A stretch of 64,000 nt of DNA. Source: Echinicola sp. 20G. Its GTDB lineage: Bacteria; Bacteroidota; Bacteroidia; Cytophagales; Cyclobacteriaceae. The DNA is taken from positions 2,486,501 to 2,550,500 of the forward strand of contig NZ_AP024154.1 of assembly GCF_015533855.1 (NCBI RefSeq). The letters are read 5' to 3'. Each line of letters begins with the position of its first letter. The first letter of the stretch is position 1. This document shows positions 34,678-42,900 of this stretch, piece by piece. The notes beneath the pieces are model-generated. The model had not been told where the DNA came from, made no database searches, and saw only the letters and a program-made list of their open reading frames with translations. A program made the translations under genes and the position numbers.

Positions 34678-36252
34678 ATGAATAAAATAAAAAGTAAAAA
34701 GCCAATAGATTTAATGAAATATATTGGAAGAAATAAAGCACAATATGGATTGACCAAAGCCCTGTTACTCTTTTTCTGTGTTTTTCTATTGGGATATTCT
34801 GGAAATGCCCAGAGCAAGAAGGAAATAATAAAATCTGTGGAGGCCTTTGAAGCTGCGATGAAGTCGCGTGACTTAGAAGCAATAAAGGCCTTGATTGCAC
34901 CTGATTTTATGATAGGGGTTTACGGAGGGGATACGAGAGATTATCTGCTGGAGAGTATTGTAAAAGTGTACCCCCAAATCAACGACATTGTTTTCATAAA
35001 AAAAGAGACTCAGAAAGACATCGCTTTGGCTGAGGTGATTGTAAAAGATCAGAAAGGAGGGGGAAAGCGAGGTAATTTGGCTTATGATAAAAACGGATTG
35101 TTAATTTATACTGATTTTTTTGATAGGCTTTACAAACTCGATCGCTACACTGACAGGGGATTGGTAGCTTCCATTCCATTTGAGTTGGCGGAAGGGAAAA
35201 TGCTTGTCCAGCTTAAATTAAATGATAGTCCTGATTTCCTGACTATGATCTTTGATACAGGAGCAGATGGAATGGCTTTGAGTCCGAATGCTGCAAAAAG
35301 AATTGGCATAAAAAACACAGAAGATCGTGAAACGGCTGTGGTAGGGGGAAAGACCAGGGTGAAGTTCTCCAAGAACAACACCGTTCACCTTAATGATAGC
35401 CTTGAACTGAAAAATCAAAATTTGGTTGTTTTTCCAGGAATGTCAGGAAGAGCAGATGGGCTTATTGGTGGTGGAATCCTTAGAAACTTTACCACTAGGA
35501 TGGACTTTGACAAGGGGATGATTGAACTTTATGACTTTAATTCTTACGAAGCAAATAAGAAAGATCAGGTGCTTCCTGTGGATTTTAATTCTGGCATACC
35601 TGTCATACCGATAAATTATTTTTTGGATAATAAGGAGGAAGAACTTACTGCAAATATGGTATTTGATACTGGGGCAGGCTATAACATGATTTTTTTCGGT
35701 CCATATGTAGGTAAGGAAAATCTAGAAGATGGTTTTAAGGCAGAGTTTTATTCTACCAATTACAGCATGGGAGTGGCTACGCCTACAAAAATGGGATACA
35801 TGGATTATGCCACAATAGGTGGTTATAAGCTGCAGAATTTACTGATTTCGTTGCAAGCGGAGGATCCAGATAAAGGCAAATGGAACAGCGATGCCGGATC
35901 GTTTGGACTAGAGCTTATTAAGAAATTCAATGTGACCATAGATCGGTTACATCACAAGCTTTATTTGGAGCCCAACGAAAATTATAAAAGACCGACTGAC
36001 TTTGTTCTGGCAGGAATGATATTGCATTTCAATGAGCAAAATGAATTGGAAGTGAAACAGGTGATTGGAGGAACAAGGGCGAGTAATGAAGGCATCATCC
36101 CAGGCCATAAAATTATGATGATCAATGATTACAATGTAGAGGATCTCATGATTGCCGAAAATAGGATAGCATTGATGAATGAAGATAATGAAGATTTTCT
36201 GTTGAGAATTCTTGCAGAAGATCAAATGAGACAGGTTACTGTCTCTCAATAG
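34678..36252 (+). CDS. Two-DTG aspartyl-protease-like protein with PDZ domain, module B
   Basis: 524 aa from the ATG at 34678; the frame also allows a TTG at 34663. Signal segment ALLLFFCVFLLGYSGNAQ lies behind a basic N-terminus about 30 residues longer than in copy A. Order of parts as in copy A: NTF2/SnoaL-like segment (VEAFEAAMKSRDLEAIKALIAPDF), first lobe with IFDTGADGMALSP (Asp193) and ADGLIGGGILRNFTTRMDF, second lobe with VFDTGAGYNMIFFG (Asp330), and PDZ domain (VKQVIGGTRASNEGIIPGHKIMMIN). Both DTGA motifs and both GGG-containing hydrophobic elements are kept in the two copies, which argues that both lobes matter. Substrate unknown. Confidence 0.83.
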   Translation: MNKIKSKKPIDLMKYIGRNKAQYGLTKALLLFFCVFLLGYSGNAQSKKEIIKSVEAFEAAMKSRDLEAIKALIAPDFMIGVYGGDTRDYLLESIVKVYPQINDIVFIKKETQKDIALAEVIVKDQKGGGKRGNLAYDKNGLLIYTDFFDRLYKLDRYTDRGLVASIPFELAEGKMLVQLKLNDSPDFLTMIFDTGADGMALSPNAAKRIGIKNTEDRETAVVGGKTRVKFSKNNTVHLNDSLELKNQNLVVFPGMSGRADGLIGGGILRNFTTRMDFDKGMIELYDFNSYEANKKDQVLPVDFNSGIPVIPINYFLDNKEEELTANMVFDTGAGYNMIFFGPYVGKENLEDGFKAEFYSTNYSMGVATPTKMGYMDYATIGGYKLQNLLISLQAEDPDKGKWNSDAGSFGLELIKKFNVTIDRLHHKLYLEPNENYKRPTDFVLAGMILHFNEQNELEVKQVIGGTRASNEGIIPGHKIMMINDYNVEDLMIAENRIALMNEDNEDFLLRILAEDQMRQVTVSQ

Positions 36253-36284
36253 AACATTAAAAATCTCTTTAAAAAGTAAAATTT

Positions 36285-37673
36285 ATGAAAAAACTAATTT
36301 GCATTTTGACACTACTTTATTTCGTAGCCAATACAGTGGCATGGTCAAACGAGATAGAGGGGTTTGCCATGATTAAAGGCAAAGTAGATTATGATCTCAA
36401 GTACAAAGAAATCAACCTTCAAAGAGTAGTGGAGGGAAAACTGGAAACGGTTTCGATGACCACAATGGATGAAAACGGAGAGTTTGGTTTTATTTTACCA
36501 ATAGAAGAAGCTGGTTTTTACCACCTAAGCATTACGAACAATGTAAACATGCTGAGGTTTTATTTGGAAAATGGGGTAGAGTTAGACTTGAACATTGAAA
36601 AGGAAAGTTATGACTTGGCTGGAGAAAATCTGGGACATAATGAATTGGTGACAGAATGGAATACAGTTGTTACCAAAATGTTTGATATTAACAGACGAGG
36701 TACCTTAAAAGGGTATAAGGAGTTTTTTCCCCTTGTAGAAAATGAAGTGATAGTAAAAGCAGAAGACCTAAAGAAAAAGGTCAATACGGGAGATGAAGAT
36801 TTTGACAGATTGATGAAACTATCTATTCAGGCAGACGTTGAGGAACAGGCTTGTGCCTTTTTTAGATACCCTAGAACTTACCAGCCTACCAAAGAGGATT
36901 ATCCTGATTTCTATAATAATTGGGAAAAGGAAGTGAAATTTTCAAATCCGGAGATTTTGAAATTATGGAATGGGCTGGCTTATATGTCTAATTATTCTTT
37001 GGTGTATGATTTTATTTTGGCTGAGGATGAAGAAAGACCTAAGGATATCAATGACCTAAGTAGATTTAACACTAGAATTGAAGATCCAGCGCTTAAGGAC
37101 GTTTATTACAGGAGCTATTTTTCTACAGCACGATTTCAGAGCGGTCAATATGAAAAAGCCATGTCTTATGCGAGACCTTATATGACTTCGGAGAAGAGCA
37201 AGGCTCTTATTGTAGAATTAGAGAAAAAATTGTTCAGTGAAGTAGGTCAGCCAGGTTTTCAATTTGAGTATGAGGATATCAATGGAGATTTAGTTGCTTT
37301 TGATTCCTTTAAAGGAAAAATTGTTTATGTGGATATCTGGGCTACTTGGTGTGGGCCATGTATTAAGCAAATTCCCTACTTGAAAGAATTGGAAGAAGAG
37401 CTTCATGATGAAGATATCGTATTTTTGAGCATTTCCATTGATGTAGAAAAAGACAAAGAGAAGTGGAAGAAATTCGTCAAAGAAAAAGAGCTTAAAGGGG
37501 TTCAGTTGATCGCAGATAAGGCTTGGCAATCAGGCTTGGTCAAGAACTATGAAATCAAAGGTATTCCGAGGTTTATGATCTTTGATAAGGACGGAAATAT
37601 CGTCACTACAGACGCTATAAGGCCCTCAAGCCCAGAATTAAAGGGGCAACTTCTAGAATTGCTAAAAAAGTAA
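36285..37673 (+). CDS. TlpA-type thioredoxin-fold protein (WCGPC), module B
   Basis: 462 aa, the same length as copy A and collinear with it: signal (LTLLYFVANTVAWS), DUF4369-like beta domain (MIKGKVDYDLKYKEINLQRV), helical middle, and a TlpA domain with active site Cys356/Cys359 in TWCGPCIKQIPYL and KGIPRFMIFDKDG. The catalytic domain is much better conserved between copies than the middle. It ends module B; a strong hairpin follows 16 nt after the stop codon and separates it from cysK. Confidence 0.93.
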   Translation: MKKLICILTLLYFVANTVAWSNEIEGFAMIKGKVDYDLKYKEINLQRVVEGKLETVSMTTMDENGEFGFILPIEEAGFYHLSITNNVNMLRFYLENGVELDLNIEKESYDLAGENLGHNELVTEWNTVVTKMFDINRRGTLKGYKEFFPLVENEVIVKAEDLKKKVNTGDEDFDRLMKLSIQADVEEQACAFFRYPRTYQPTKEDYPDFYNNWEKEVKFSNPEILKLWNGLAYMSNYSLVYDFILAEDEERPKDINDLSRFNTRIEDPALKDVYYRSYFSTARFQSGQYEKAMSYARPYMTSEKSKALIVELEKKLFSEVGQPGFQFEYEDINGDLVAFDSFKGKIVYVDIWATWCGPCIKQIPYLKELEEELHDEDIVFLSISIDVEKDKEKWKKFVKEKELKGVQLIADKAWQSGLVKNYEIKGIPRFMIFDKDGNIVTTDAIRPSSPELKGQLLELLKK

Positions 37674-37681
37674 TATCTTTG
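37674..37681 (+). promoter_or_regulatory. Bacteroidota -7 promoter element (TATCTTTG) before cysK
   Basis: TATCTTTG fits the TAnnTTTG consensus and begins at the tlpA stop codon. No clear -33 TTTG at standard spacing was found. If used, the hairpin at 37690-37721 would lie in the cysK leader. Confidence 0.4.
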
Positions 37682-37689
37682 CAGTCTAA

Positions 37690-37721
37690 TCAAAAAATAG
37701 TCCTATTGGACTATTTTTTGA
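37690..37721. terminator. Bidirectional-looking terminator between tlpA B and cysK
   Basis: Perfect 14-bp stem TCAAAAAATAGTCC / GGACTATTTTTTGA with a 4-nt loop, T-rich on the + strand. It makes the far upstream start of the cysK frame (37679) very unlikely. Confidence 0.8.
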
Positions 37722-37741
37722 TTTTTACAGAATATACACCC

Positions 37742-38800
37742 ATGAATATAGCAGTAGAAGATTTCAATCAAACAGAATGCCTTCCTTGCCTTAAGATCAG
37801 TGAGCTTTGGGCAATGGTGGGAGACACGCCAATGATCGCCCTGAATTATAACTATAAGGGGAAAGAAGGTACTGTATATGTAAAATGTGAGCACTATAAC
37901 CTTACAGGAAGCATTAAGGATAGGATGGCGCTTTATACCATCCAACGTGCATACGAAACAGGTAACATCAAAGCAGGAGATACCATAGTGGAAGCCACTT
38001 CAGGCAATACAGGTATTGCTTTTGCAGCCATTGGTAGAAGTCTTGGTCACCCGGTGAAGATTATCATGCCAAACTGGCTGAGCAAAGAGCGTGTGGACAT
38101 CATCAGGTCTCTTGGAGCAGAGATCATCCTAGTGAGCAAAGAGGAGGGGGGCTTTTTGAGAAGCATCCAAATGGCTGAGGAAATGGGAGCTGCTGATCCG
38201 AATGTGTTTTTACCAAGACAGTTTGACAATCACTATAATCTGGAGGCTCATCAAAAGACTACTGCCCCGGAGATCATCAAACAACTTCAGAATATCAATA
38301 AAGAGGTAGATGCTTTTGTAGCCGGTGTGGGTACAGGTGGAACAGTCGGTGGAGTTGGGCGCTACCTAAAAGCTGTCAAACCATCGATAAAAATTCACCC
38401 TATGGAACCAGCTGAGTCTCCGACGTTGACTACAGGGTATAAGGTAGGGAGTCATAGAATCCAAGGGATTTCGGATGAGTTTATTCCAAGTATCGTGAAG
38501 TTGGAGGAGATGGATGAAATCATCCAGGTAAACGATGGTGATGCCATTTTAATGGCTCAGAAGCTAGCGACTACTTTAGGCTTAGCTGTAGGGATTTCCT
38601 CAGGTGCCAATTTGATTGCGGCTATCAAACAGCAGCAAAAAATGGGCGGCGAAGCTACTGTCGTTACTGTATTTGCAGACAGTAATAAGAAATACTTGAG
38701 TACGGATTTGGTAAAGGAAGAACCTATCAAAGAAGGATATATCAGTCCAGATGTGTCACTAGTAGATTTTAAGCCGATACCTAGAACGAAAAAAAGTTGA
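37742..38800 (+). CDS. cysK: Cysteine synthase / PLP-dependent beta-substituting enzyme
   Basis: 352 aa from the ATG at 37742. The open frame extends to 37679, but that stretch is a terminator hairpin. Fold-type II PLP enzyme: NLTGSIKDR with Schiff-base Lys59, substrate-binding TSGNTG (~86-91), and phosphate loop GVGTGGTVGGVG. HRIQGISDEFIP and GISSGAN further support an O-acetylserine sulfhydrylase (CysK/CysM type), making cysteine from O-acetylserine and sulfide. The family also contains cystathionine beta-synthases; no CBS domain is present. dsbD begins 4 nt after its stop, so the two are one operon, linking cysteine supply with periplasmic disulfide reduction. Confidence 0.88.
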   Translation: MNIAVEDFNQTECLPCLKISELWAMVGDTPMIALNYNYKGKEGTVYVKCEHYNLTGSIKDRMALYTIQRAYETGNIKAGDTIVEATSGNTGIAFAAIGRSLGHPVKIIMPNWLSKERVDIIRSLGAEIILVSKEEGGFLRSIQMAEEMGAADPNVFLPRQFDNHYNLEAHQKTTAPEIIKQLQNINKEVDAFVAGVGTGGTVGGVGRYLKAVKPSIKIHPMEPAESPTLTTGYKVGSHRIQGISDEFIPSIVKLEEMDEIIQVNDGDAILMAQKLATTLGLAVGISSGANLIAAIKQQQKMGGEATVVTVFADSNKKYLSTDLVKEEPIKEGYISPDVSLVDFKPIPRTKKS

Positions 38801-38804
38801 TTCA

Positions 38805-40964
38805 ATGAAGAAGATACAATTACTACTACTTCTGCTCTTTACAGCCTTCATCAGTGAAGCGCAGATCCTTGAACCTGTAAGCTGGAAAGTTGAGAGCAAT
38901 GCGAAAGAAGATGGCAAGGTGGAGCTGATCATTACTGCCAAAATCGATGCTGGATGGCACCTGTATTCTCAGCATATTGATGAGGGAGGTCCTGTACCAA
39001 CTAGCTTTACTTTCAATGAAAGCGCTGCTTTTGAACTTGAAGGAGAGATGAAGGAAGTAACTGAACCTACTGAGAAATATGACGACATGTTCTTGATGGA
39101 TGTTCGGTATTTCAGTGACAAGGCAATTTTCAAGCAGATGATCATAGCCAAAGAGGCAAAAGGAAGTGTTGAAGGTACAGTAGCCTTTATGGTCTGTGAC
39201 GACACTCAATGCCTTCCTCCCAATGAGGTAGAGTTGAGCATTCCTTTTGAAGCAAATCTTCCTGTCAAAAAAGAAGAAAAAAAGGCGGCTGAACCAGCAG
39301 CACAAAAACAGGTGGAGGAAAAGCCTATAGCTAAAGTGGAAACGGCAAAGACTGAGGTGCAAAATGCCCCTGAGAAACAGCCTGAACCACAAAAAGCCGC
39401 TGAAGAAGAAGCTCCTGAAGAGATAGTAATAAGTGAACCTGAAACGGAAAAGGTAGTAGAAGCTGTTGTTGTAAAGCAAGAAGAAGTAAAGCCTGTTGTA
39501 AAAGAGACTGAGGAAAAGGAGGCGAGTTCTATATGGGGGATATTTATTGCTGGCCTTCTTGGGGGCTTTGCGGCATTGTTGATGCCATGTATTTTTCCCA
39601 TGCTTCCTCTGACGATCAGCTATTTTACCAAGCAGTCAGAAAGCAGGGCTTCTGGTATCGGGAAAGCCGCTTTTTACGGTCTTTCCATCATCTTTATCTA
39701 TGTGGGGCTGGGAATGATTATCACCATTATCTTCGGTGCTGATGCTTTGAATGCACTGTCGACGAACGGGATCTTTAACTTCCTGTTCTTTTTGCTTTTG
39801 GTGGTTTTTGCGGCTTCTTTCTTTGGGGCCTTTGAATTGACACTTCCGCACAGCTGGTCAAACAAGCTGGATAGCAAATCTGATAATGGTGGACTATTGG
39901 GACTGTTTTTTATGGCAGCTACCCTTTCATTGGTTTCCTTTTCCTGTACGGGGCCGATCATTGGAACCTTGTTGGTACAGGCAGCTAGTTCTGGAGCCTA
40001 TTTAGGTCCAGCAGTGGGGATGTTGGGCTTTTCCATAGCACTGGCAATCCCATTTACCTTGTTTGCAATTTTTCCTTCTTGGATGCAGTCCCTTCCAAAG
40101 TCTGGAGGTTGGCTGAACAGTGTAAAAGTGGTATTGGGCTTTTTGGAGTTGGCTTTGGCGATGAAGTTCCTTTCCAATGTAGATTTGGCTTATCACTGGG
40201 ATATTTTCGATCGGGAAGTGTTCTTGACCTTGTGGATTGTGATCTTTGGTTTGATGGGACTTTACCTATTGGGCAAGATCAAGTTTGCCCATGACAGTGA
40301 GTTGAAATATTTGTCCACACCAAGGATTTTCTTGAGTGTGATCATCATTTCCTTTACCATTTATATGATTCCTGGACTTTGGGGAGCACCGTTGAAGGCA
40401 ATTTCTGCTTTTTTGCCACCTCAGCATACCCAGGATTTTGATCTGTACACAGCCAGCTTAGGAGGAGGTTTTTCTTCGCAGGAAAAACACGAAAAAGCAG
40501 ATAGAAAGTACAGTGAGCTGTTTCATGCTCCTTTAAATCTAGAGCCCTTCTTTGACTATGAGGAGGGAATCGCCTATGCCAAAGAGGTAGGAAAACCTGT
40601 GCTGATCGACTTTACAGGACATGCCTGCGTAAACTGCCGTAAGATGGAAGCAAGTATCTGGTCTGACCCTAAGGTGCTGGAGACATTGAAAAACGATTAT
40701 GTCTTGATCCAGCTGTATGTGGATGATAAAACTGAATTACCTGAATCTGAATGGAAAGTGTCAGATTTCAGTGGGAAGACAATCAAAACAATCGGTAAAA
40801 AGTGGTCAGATTTTCAGGCAGCAAACTTCAATTCTAATTCCCAGCCATATTATGTGGTCTTGGGAGAAGAGGAGCAGCCTCTGATAAAACCAGTAGGTGC
40901 CATTTATGATGTGGAAAAATATCACCAATATTTATTGGATGGAGTGAATGTTTTTAGACATTAA
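38805..40964 (+). CDS. dsbD: Thiol:disulfide interchange protein DsbD
   Basis: 719 aa membrane reductase carrying electrons from cytoplasmic thioredoxin to the periplasm. After the signal peptide, the N-terminal DsbD-alpha-like domain (residues ~20-150) has a Cys131/Cys136 pair in CDDTQC. A long Ala/Glu/Lys/Pro-rich linker (~152-242) follows, then eight membrane segments with the conserved Cys262 (LLMPCIFPMLPL) and Cys381 (VSFSCTGPIIGT), and a C-terminal thioredoxin domain with Cys608-Val-Asn-Cys611. All six redox cysteines expected of DsbD are present. It probably reduces the TlpA and CMPC proteins encoded upstream. The linker is much longer than in Escherichia coli DsbD. Ends at a strong terminator. 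Confidence 0.95.
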   Translation: MKKIQLLLLLLFTAFISEAQILEPVSWKVESNAKEDGKVELIITAKIDAGWHLYSQHIDEGGPVPTSFTFNESAAFELEGEMKEVTEPTEKYDDMFLMDVRYFSDKAIFKQMIIAKEAKGSVEGTVAFMVCDDTQCLPPNEVELSIPFEANLPVKKEEKKAAEPAAQKQVEEKPIAKVETAKTEVQNAPEKQPEPQKAAEEEAPEEIVISEPETEKVVEAVVVKQEEVKPVVKETEEKEASSIWGIFIAGLLGGFAALLMPCIFPMLPLTISYFTKQSESRASGIGKAAFYGLSIIFIYVGLGMIITIIFGADALNALSTNGIFNFLFFLLLVVFAASFFGAFELTLPHSWSNKLDSKSDNGGLLGLFFMAATLSLVSFSCTGPIIGTLLVQAASSGAYLGPAVGMLGFSIALAIPFTLFAIFPSWMQSLPKSGGWLNSVKVVLGFLELALAMKFLSNVDLAYHWDIFDREVFLTLWIVIFGLMGLYLLGKIKFAHDSELKYLSTPRIFLSVIIISFTIYMIPGLWGAPLKAISAFLPPQHTQDFDLYTASLGGGFSSQEKHEKADRKYSELFHAPLNLEPFFDYEEGIAYAKEVGKPVLIDFTGHACVNCRKMEASIWSDPKVLETLKNDYVLIQLYVDDKTELPESEWKVSDFSGKTIKTIGKKWSDFQAANFNSNSQPYYVVLGEEEQPLIKPVGAIYDVEKYHQYLLDGVNVFRH

Positions 40965-41004
40965 CTCGTTATAAGATTTGAATGGGTTTATTGTACATAA
41001 ATTT

Positions 41005-41029
41005 AAGCGCGGTCCAATGGATCGCGCTT
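41005..41029. terminator. Terminator after dsbD (AAGCGYGG hairpin family)
   Basis: Arms AAGCGCGGTCC (41005-41015) and GGATCGCGCTT (41019-41029) around an AAT loop, 11 bp with one G-U pair, then TTTTTATTTTTT. Same arms and loop as 24836-24860. Confidence 0.85.
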
Positions 41030-41201
41030 TTTTATTTTTTGTGGAATTGACAGTGTCTCTCCCCAATTTTTAATAGGATTCCACAGTTTGGGTAATAATG
41101 CTACAAGTTCATTCTGCATTGCCCTCTCAGACGACCAATGAGGTCACTTTTTTCTAATGGCATGACTTGTGATCCAATATAAATCAAACAAGTGAGATTG
41201 A

Positions 41202-41381
41202 ATGAGTGAGTTTAGAAAATTGGTTTTGGTCATGTTAACGATTATCAGTTTTGTGATTTTGGTCTTAGTTGGGTTAGTAGGTTATAGTATCAAAAGCCAA
41301 CTTGGAGAATCGAATTACAGAACGGCTATAGAAGCGAGACCAGCAAGTATCTTTTACCAACCTAAAAAGATAGACAAATGA
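41202..41381 (+). CDS. Small single-pass membrane protein
   Basis: 59 codons: basic N-terminus (MSEFRKLVLV), one hydrophobic helix of about 24 residues (residues 7-29, LVMLTIISFVILVLVGLVGYS), and a short polar tail ending YQPKKIDK. Its TGA overlaps the ATG of the next gene (ATGA), the classic sign of translational coupling, which strongly supports it being real. No family recognised. A role with the secreted PepSY-like proteins encoded downstream is inferred from the overlap only. Confidence 0.65.
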   Translation: MSEFRKLVLVMLTIISFVILVLVGLVGYSIKSQLGESNYRTAIEARPASIFYQPKKIDK

Positions 41382-41752
41382 AGAAGCTATTGTATTTAAT
41401 GATTGTTCCCATCTGCATGATCACTTCCTGTGGAGGGCAACAAAGTGAAGAGGAAAAGGGGAATGATGCAGTGGCCAATGAAACGATGGAGTCGATGCCC
41501 GATATAGATGGAGTGAGTGAATTGCAGACACCATCAGAAGAAGTTGAACAAATGGAGGTGTCTTTTGAAGAACTTCCTGAAGCAGTGACAAAGAAAATTA
41601 AAGAAGACTCTTTACTGTCTTTGATGGAAATGCAGAAGGCTTCTAAGATTACTATTGGAGAAAAGGTCTACTATGACCTGACTTTCAAAACAGAAGATAG
41701 TGAGGAGCTAATGGTGTCAATTGACAGTGATGGAAATGTTATTGAACATTAA
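41378..41752 (+). CDS. Small PepSY-like lipoprotein
   Basis: 124 aa lipoprotein: signal and lipobox MITSC (Cys18), an acidic Glu/Asp-rich linker, then VSFEELPEAVTKKIKEDSLL ... KASKITIGEKVYYDLTFKTEDSEELMVSIDSDGNVIE. The LPEAV-x-K-x-I-x-x-D start followed by a Tyr-x-hydrophobic strand and D-x-D/N-G turn resembles the PepSY-like (BLIP-like) fold. It is a diverged paralogue of the next gene. Function unknown; PepSY-type domains often act as inhibitors or binding modules in the periplasm. Confidence 0.7.
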   Translation: MKKLLYLMIVPICMITSCGGQQSEEEKGNDAVANETMESMPDIDGVSELQTPSEEVEQMEVSFEELPEAVTKKIKEDSLLSLMEMQKASKITIGEKVYYDLTFKTEDSEELMVSIDSDGNVIEH

Positions 41753-41780
41753 TGAGCACTAAACCACTATAACTATTATT

Positions 41781-42092
41781 ATGAAAAAGTTAGCTTTAAT
41801 ATTTGCCCTATGTGCATTTACAGTGGCAGGGGCTCAGGCCTCTGTCCTAATGCCACAGTTGAATGTGATTAAAGCATTTCAAGATAAGATCGAAATCGCT
41901 CCAGAGGATCTTCCTCAAGCAATTAAAGATAGCGTTGCGGAGAATGACGAGACCAAGGACTTAACCATTTCCAAAGCCTACCAATTGACAGACGCGGAAG
42001 GTAATGTGACTTATAAAGTCAAATTTGGAATGGAAGAGGAAAGCATCACTAAAGAGTATGATGCAGAAGGAAACGAAATAGTAGAGGAGTAG
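41781..42092 (+). CDS. Small secreted PepSY-like protein
   Basis: 103 aa with a cleavable signal peptide (LALIFALCAFTVAGAQA). The mature part IAPEDLPQAIKDSVAEND ... ISKAYQLTDAEGNVTYKVKFGMEEESITKEYDAEGNEIVEE is the PepSY-like pattern seen in the preceding lipoprotein, without its acidic linker. Very acidic overall. 28 nt after the lipoprotein gene, so probably one operon of three small envelope proteins. Ends at a bidirectional terminator facing the LytTR gene. Confidence 0.72.
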   Translation: MKKLALIFALCAFTVAGAQASVLMPQLNVIKAFQDKIEIAPEDLPQAIKDSVAENDETKDLTISKAYQLTDAEGNVTYKVKFGMEEESITKEYDAEGNEIVEE

Positions 42093-42117
42093 TAGTTTCT
42101 TTTTATTCATGACGAAA

Positions 42118-42140
42118 AGCACCGGTTTTTAACTGGTGCT
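42118..42140. terminator. Bidirectional terminator between convergent genes
   Basis: AGCACCGGTT (42118-42127) / AACTGGTGCT (42131-42140), 3-nt loop, then TTTTTTTT on the + strand; AAAA on the other side serves the minus strand less well. Confidence 0.85.
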
Positions 42141-42156
42141 TTTTTTTATGCGCTTC

Positions 42157-42900
42157 CTATAGGTTTTTCTTGACCACCAACTCATAGAAGAAATCCTTAT
42201 AGCTTTCTCCAATGGTGATAAAGACTTCCTTATTATTCAGTTTTACCTTGTTCCTGCTGATATTTTCAATCTGATCAATGGAAACCACATACGATTTGTG
42301 GATCCTGATAAAGCCTTTGGAGAAAAGACTCATTTCATAATGCTTGATGGAGTTAAGCGTAAGAATGGGTTTTTCTTCATGGATGAGATGAATTTTTACA
42401 TAGTCTTTGTATCCCTCAAAATAGGAAATTTCCTTTAGGTTAATTTTAACGGTACTGTGTTCTACCTTCACAAAAATAAACCCCTGGCTTTCCTTAATGG
42501 AAGCCTCCGTTTGTTGATTTGACTGAATGATGGAAGTGGATGAGGAGGTTACGTTGAAGGTTTTGCTTACTGCCTGGAAGAAGCGATCAAAACTGATGGG
42601 CTTTAATAGGTAATCTACAGCGTTGATTTCAAATCCTTTGACGGCATATTCACTATAAGCAGTAGTGAAAATCACCTTGGGCTTGACAGGCAGCCCTTCA
42701 TAAAACTTGATACCATTGATGTCAGGCATATTGATGTCAAGAAAAACCAAATCTACTTTTTGCCTCATGATACAATCCATGGCTTTAATGGCAGAATCAA
42801 ATTTTCCTACAAGTTCGAGCATGGGAATTTTGGAAATATAATCTTCCAAAATATCCAAGGCTAGGGCCTCATCGTCTATGATGATACAGTTGGTTTTCAT
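42157..42900 (-). CDS. LytTR-family response regulator
   Basis: 247 aa. Receiver domain at residues 1-~120 with acidic pair Asp9/Asp10, phosphoacceptor Asp55 in LVFLDINMPD, Thr in FTTAYSEYA and Lys in LLKPI. A Ser/Thr-rich linker leads to the LytTR DNA-binding domain (~145-247, FIFVKVEHSTVKINLKEISYFEGYKDYVKI ... FIRIHKSYVVSIDQIENISRNKVKL). Cytoplasmic transcription regulator, cognate to the LytS-type kinase whose gene overlaps its start by 4 nt (ATGA). Target genes unknown; the lipoprotein genes upstream in the same operon are candidates. Confidence 0.95.
   Translation of the reverse strand: MKTNCIIIDDEALALDILEDYISKIPMLELVGKFDSAIKAMDCIMRQKVDLVFLDINMPDINGIKFYEGLPVKPKVIFTTAYSEYAVKGFEINAVDYLLKPISFDRFFQAVSKTFNVTSSSTSIIQSNQQTEASIKESQGFIFVKVEHSTVKINLKEISYFEGYKDYVKIHLIHEEKPILTLNSIKHYEMSLFSKGFIRIHKSYVVSIDQIENISRNKVKLNNKEVFITIGESYKDFFYELVVKKNL

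Noticed and set aside
37679..37741. Longer N-terminus for cysK starting at 37679
   Set aside because: The extra 21 codons coincide with a perfect terminator hairpin and do not resemble the family's N-terminus.
38826..39479. 217-codon minus-strand frame opposite dsbD
   Set aside because: Antisense shadow of the Glu/Lys/Ala-rich linker, giving a Phe/Leu/Cys/Arg-rich nonsense protein; dsbD is clearly real.
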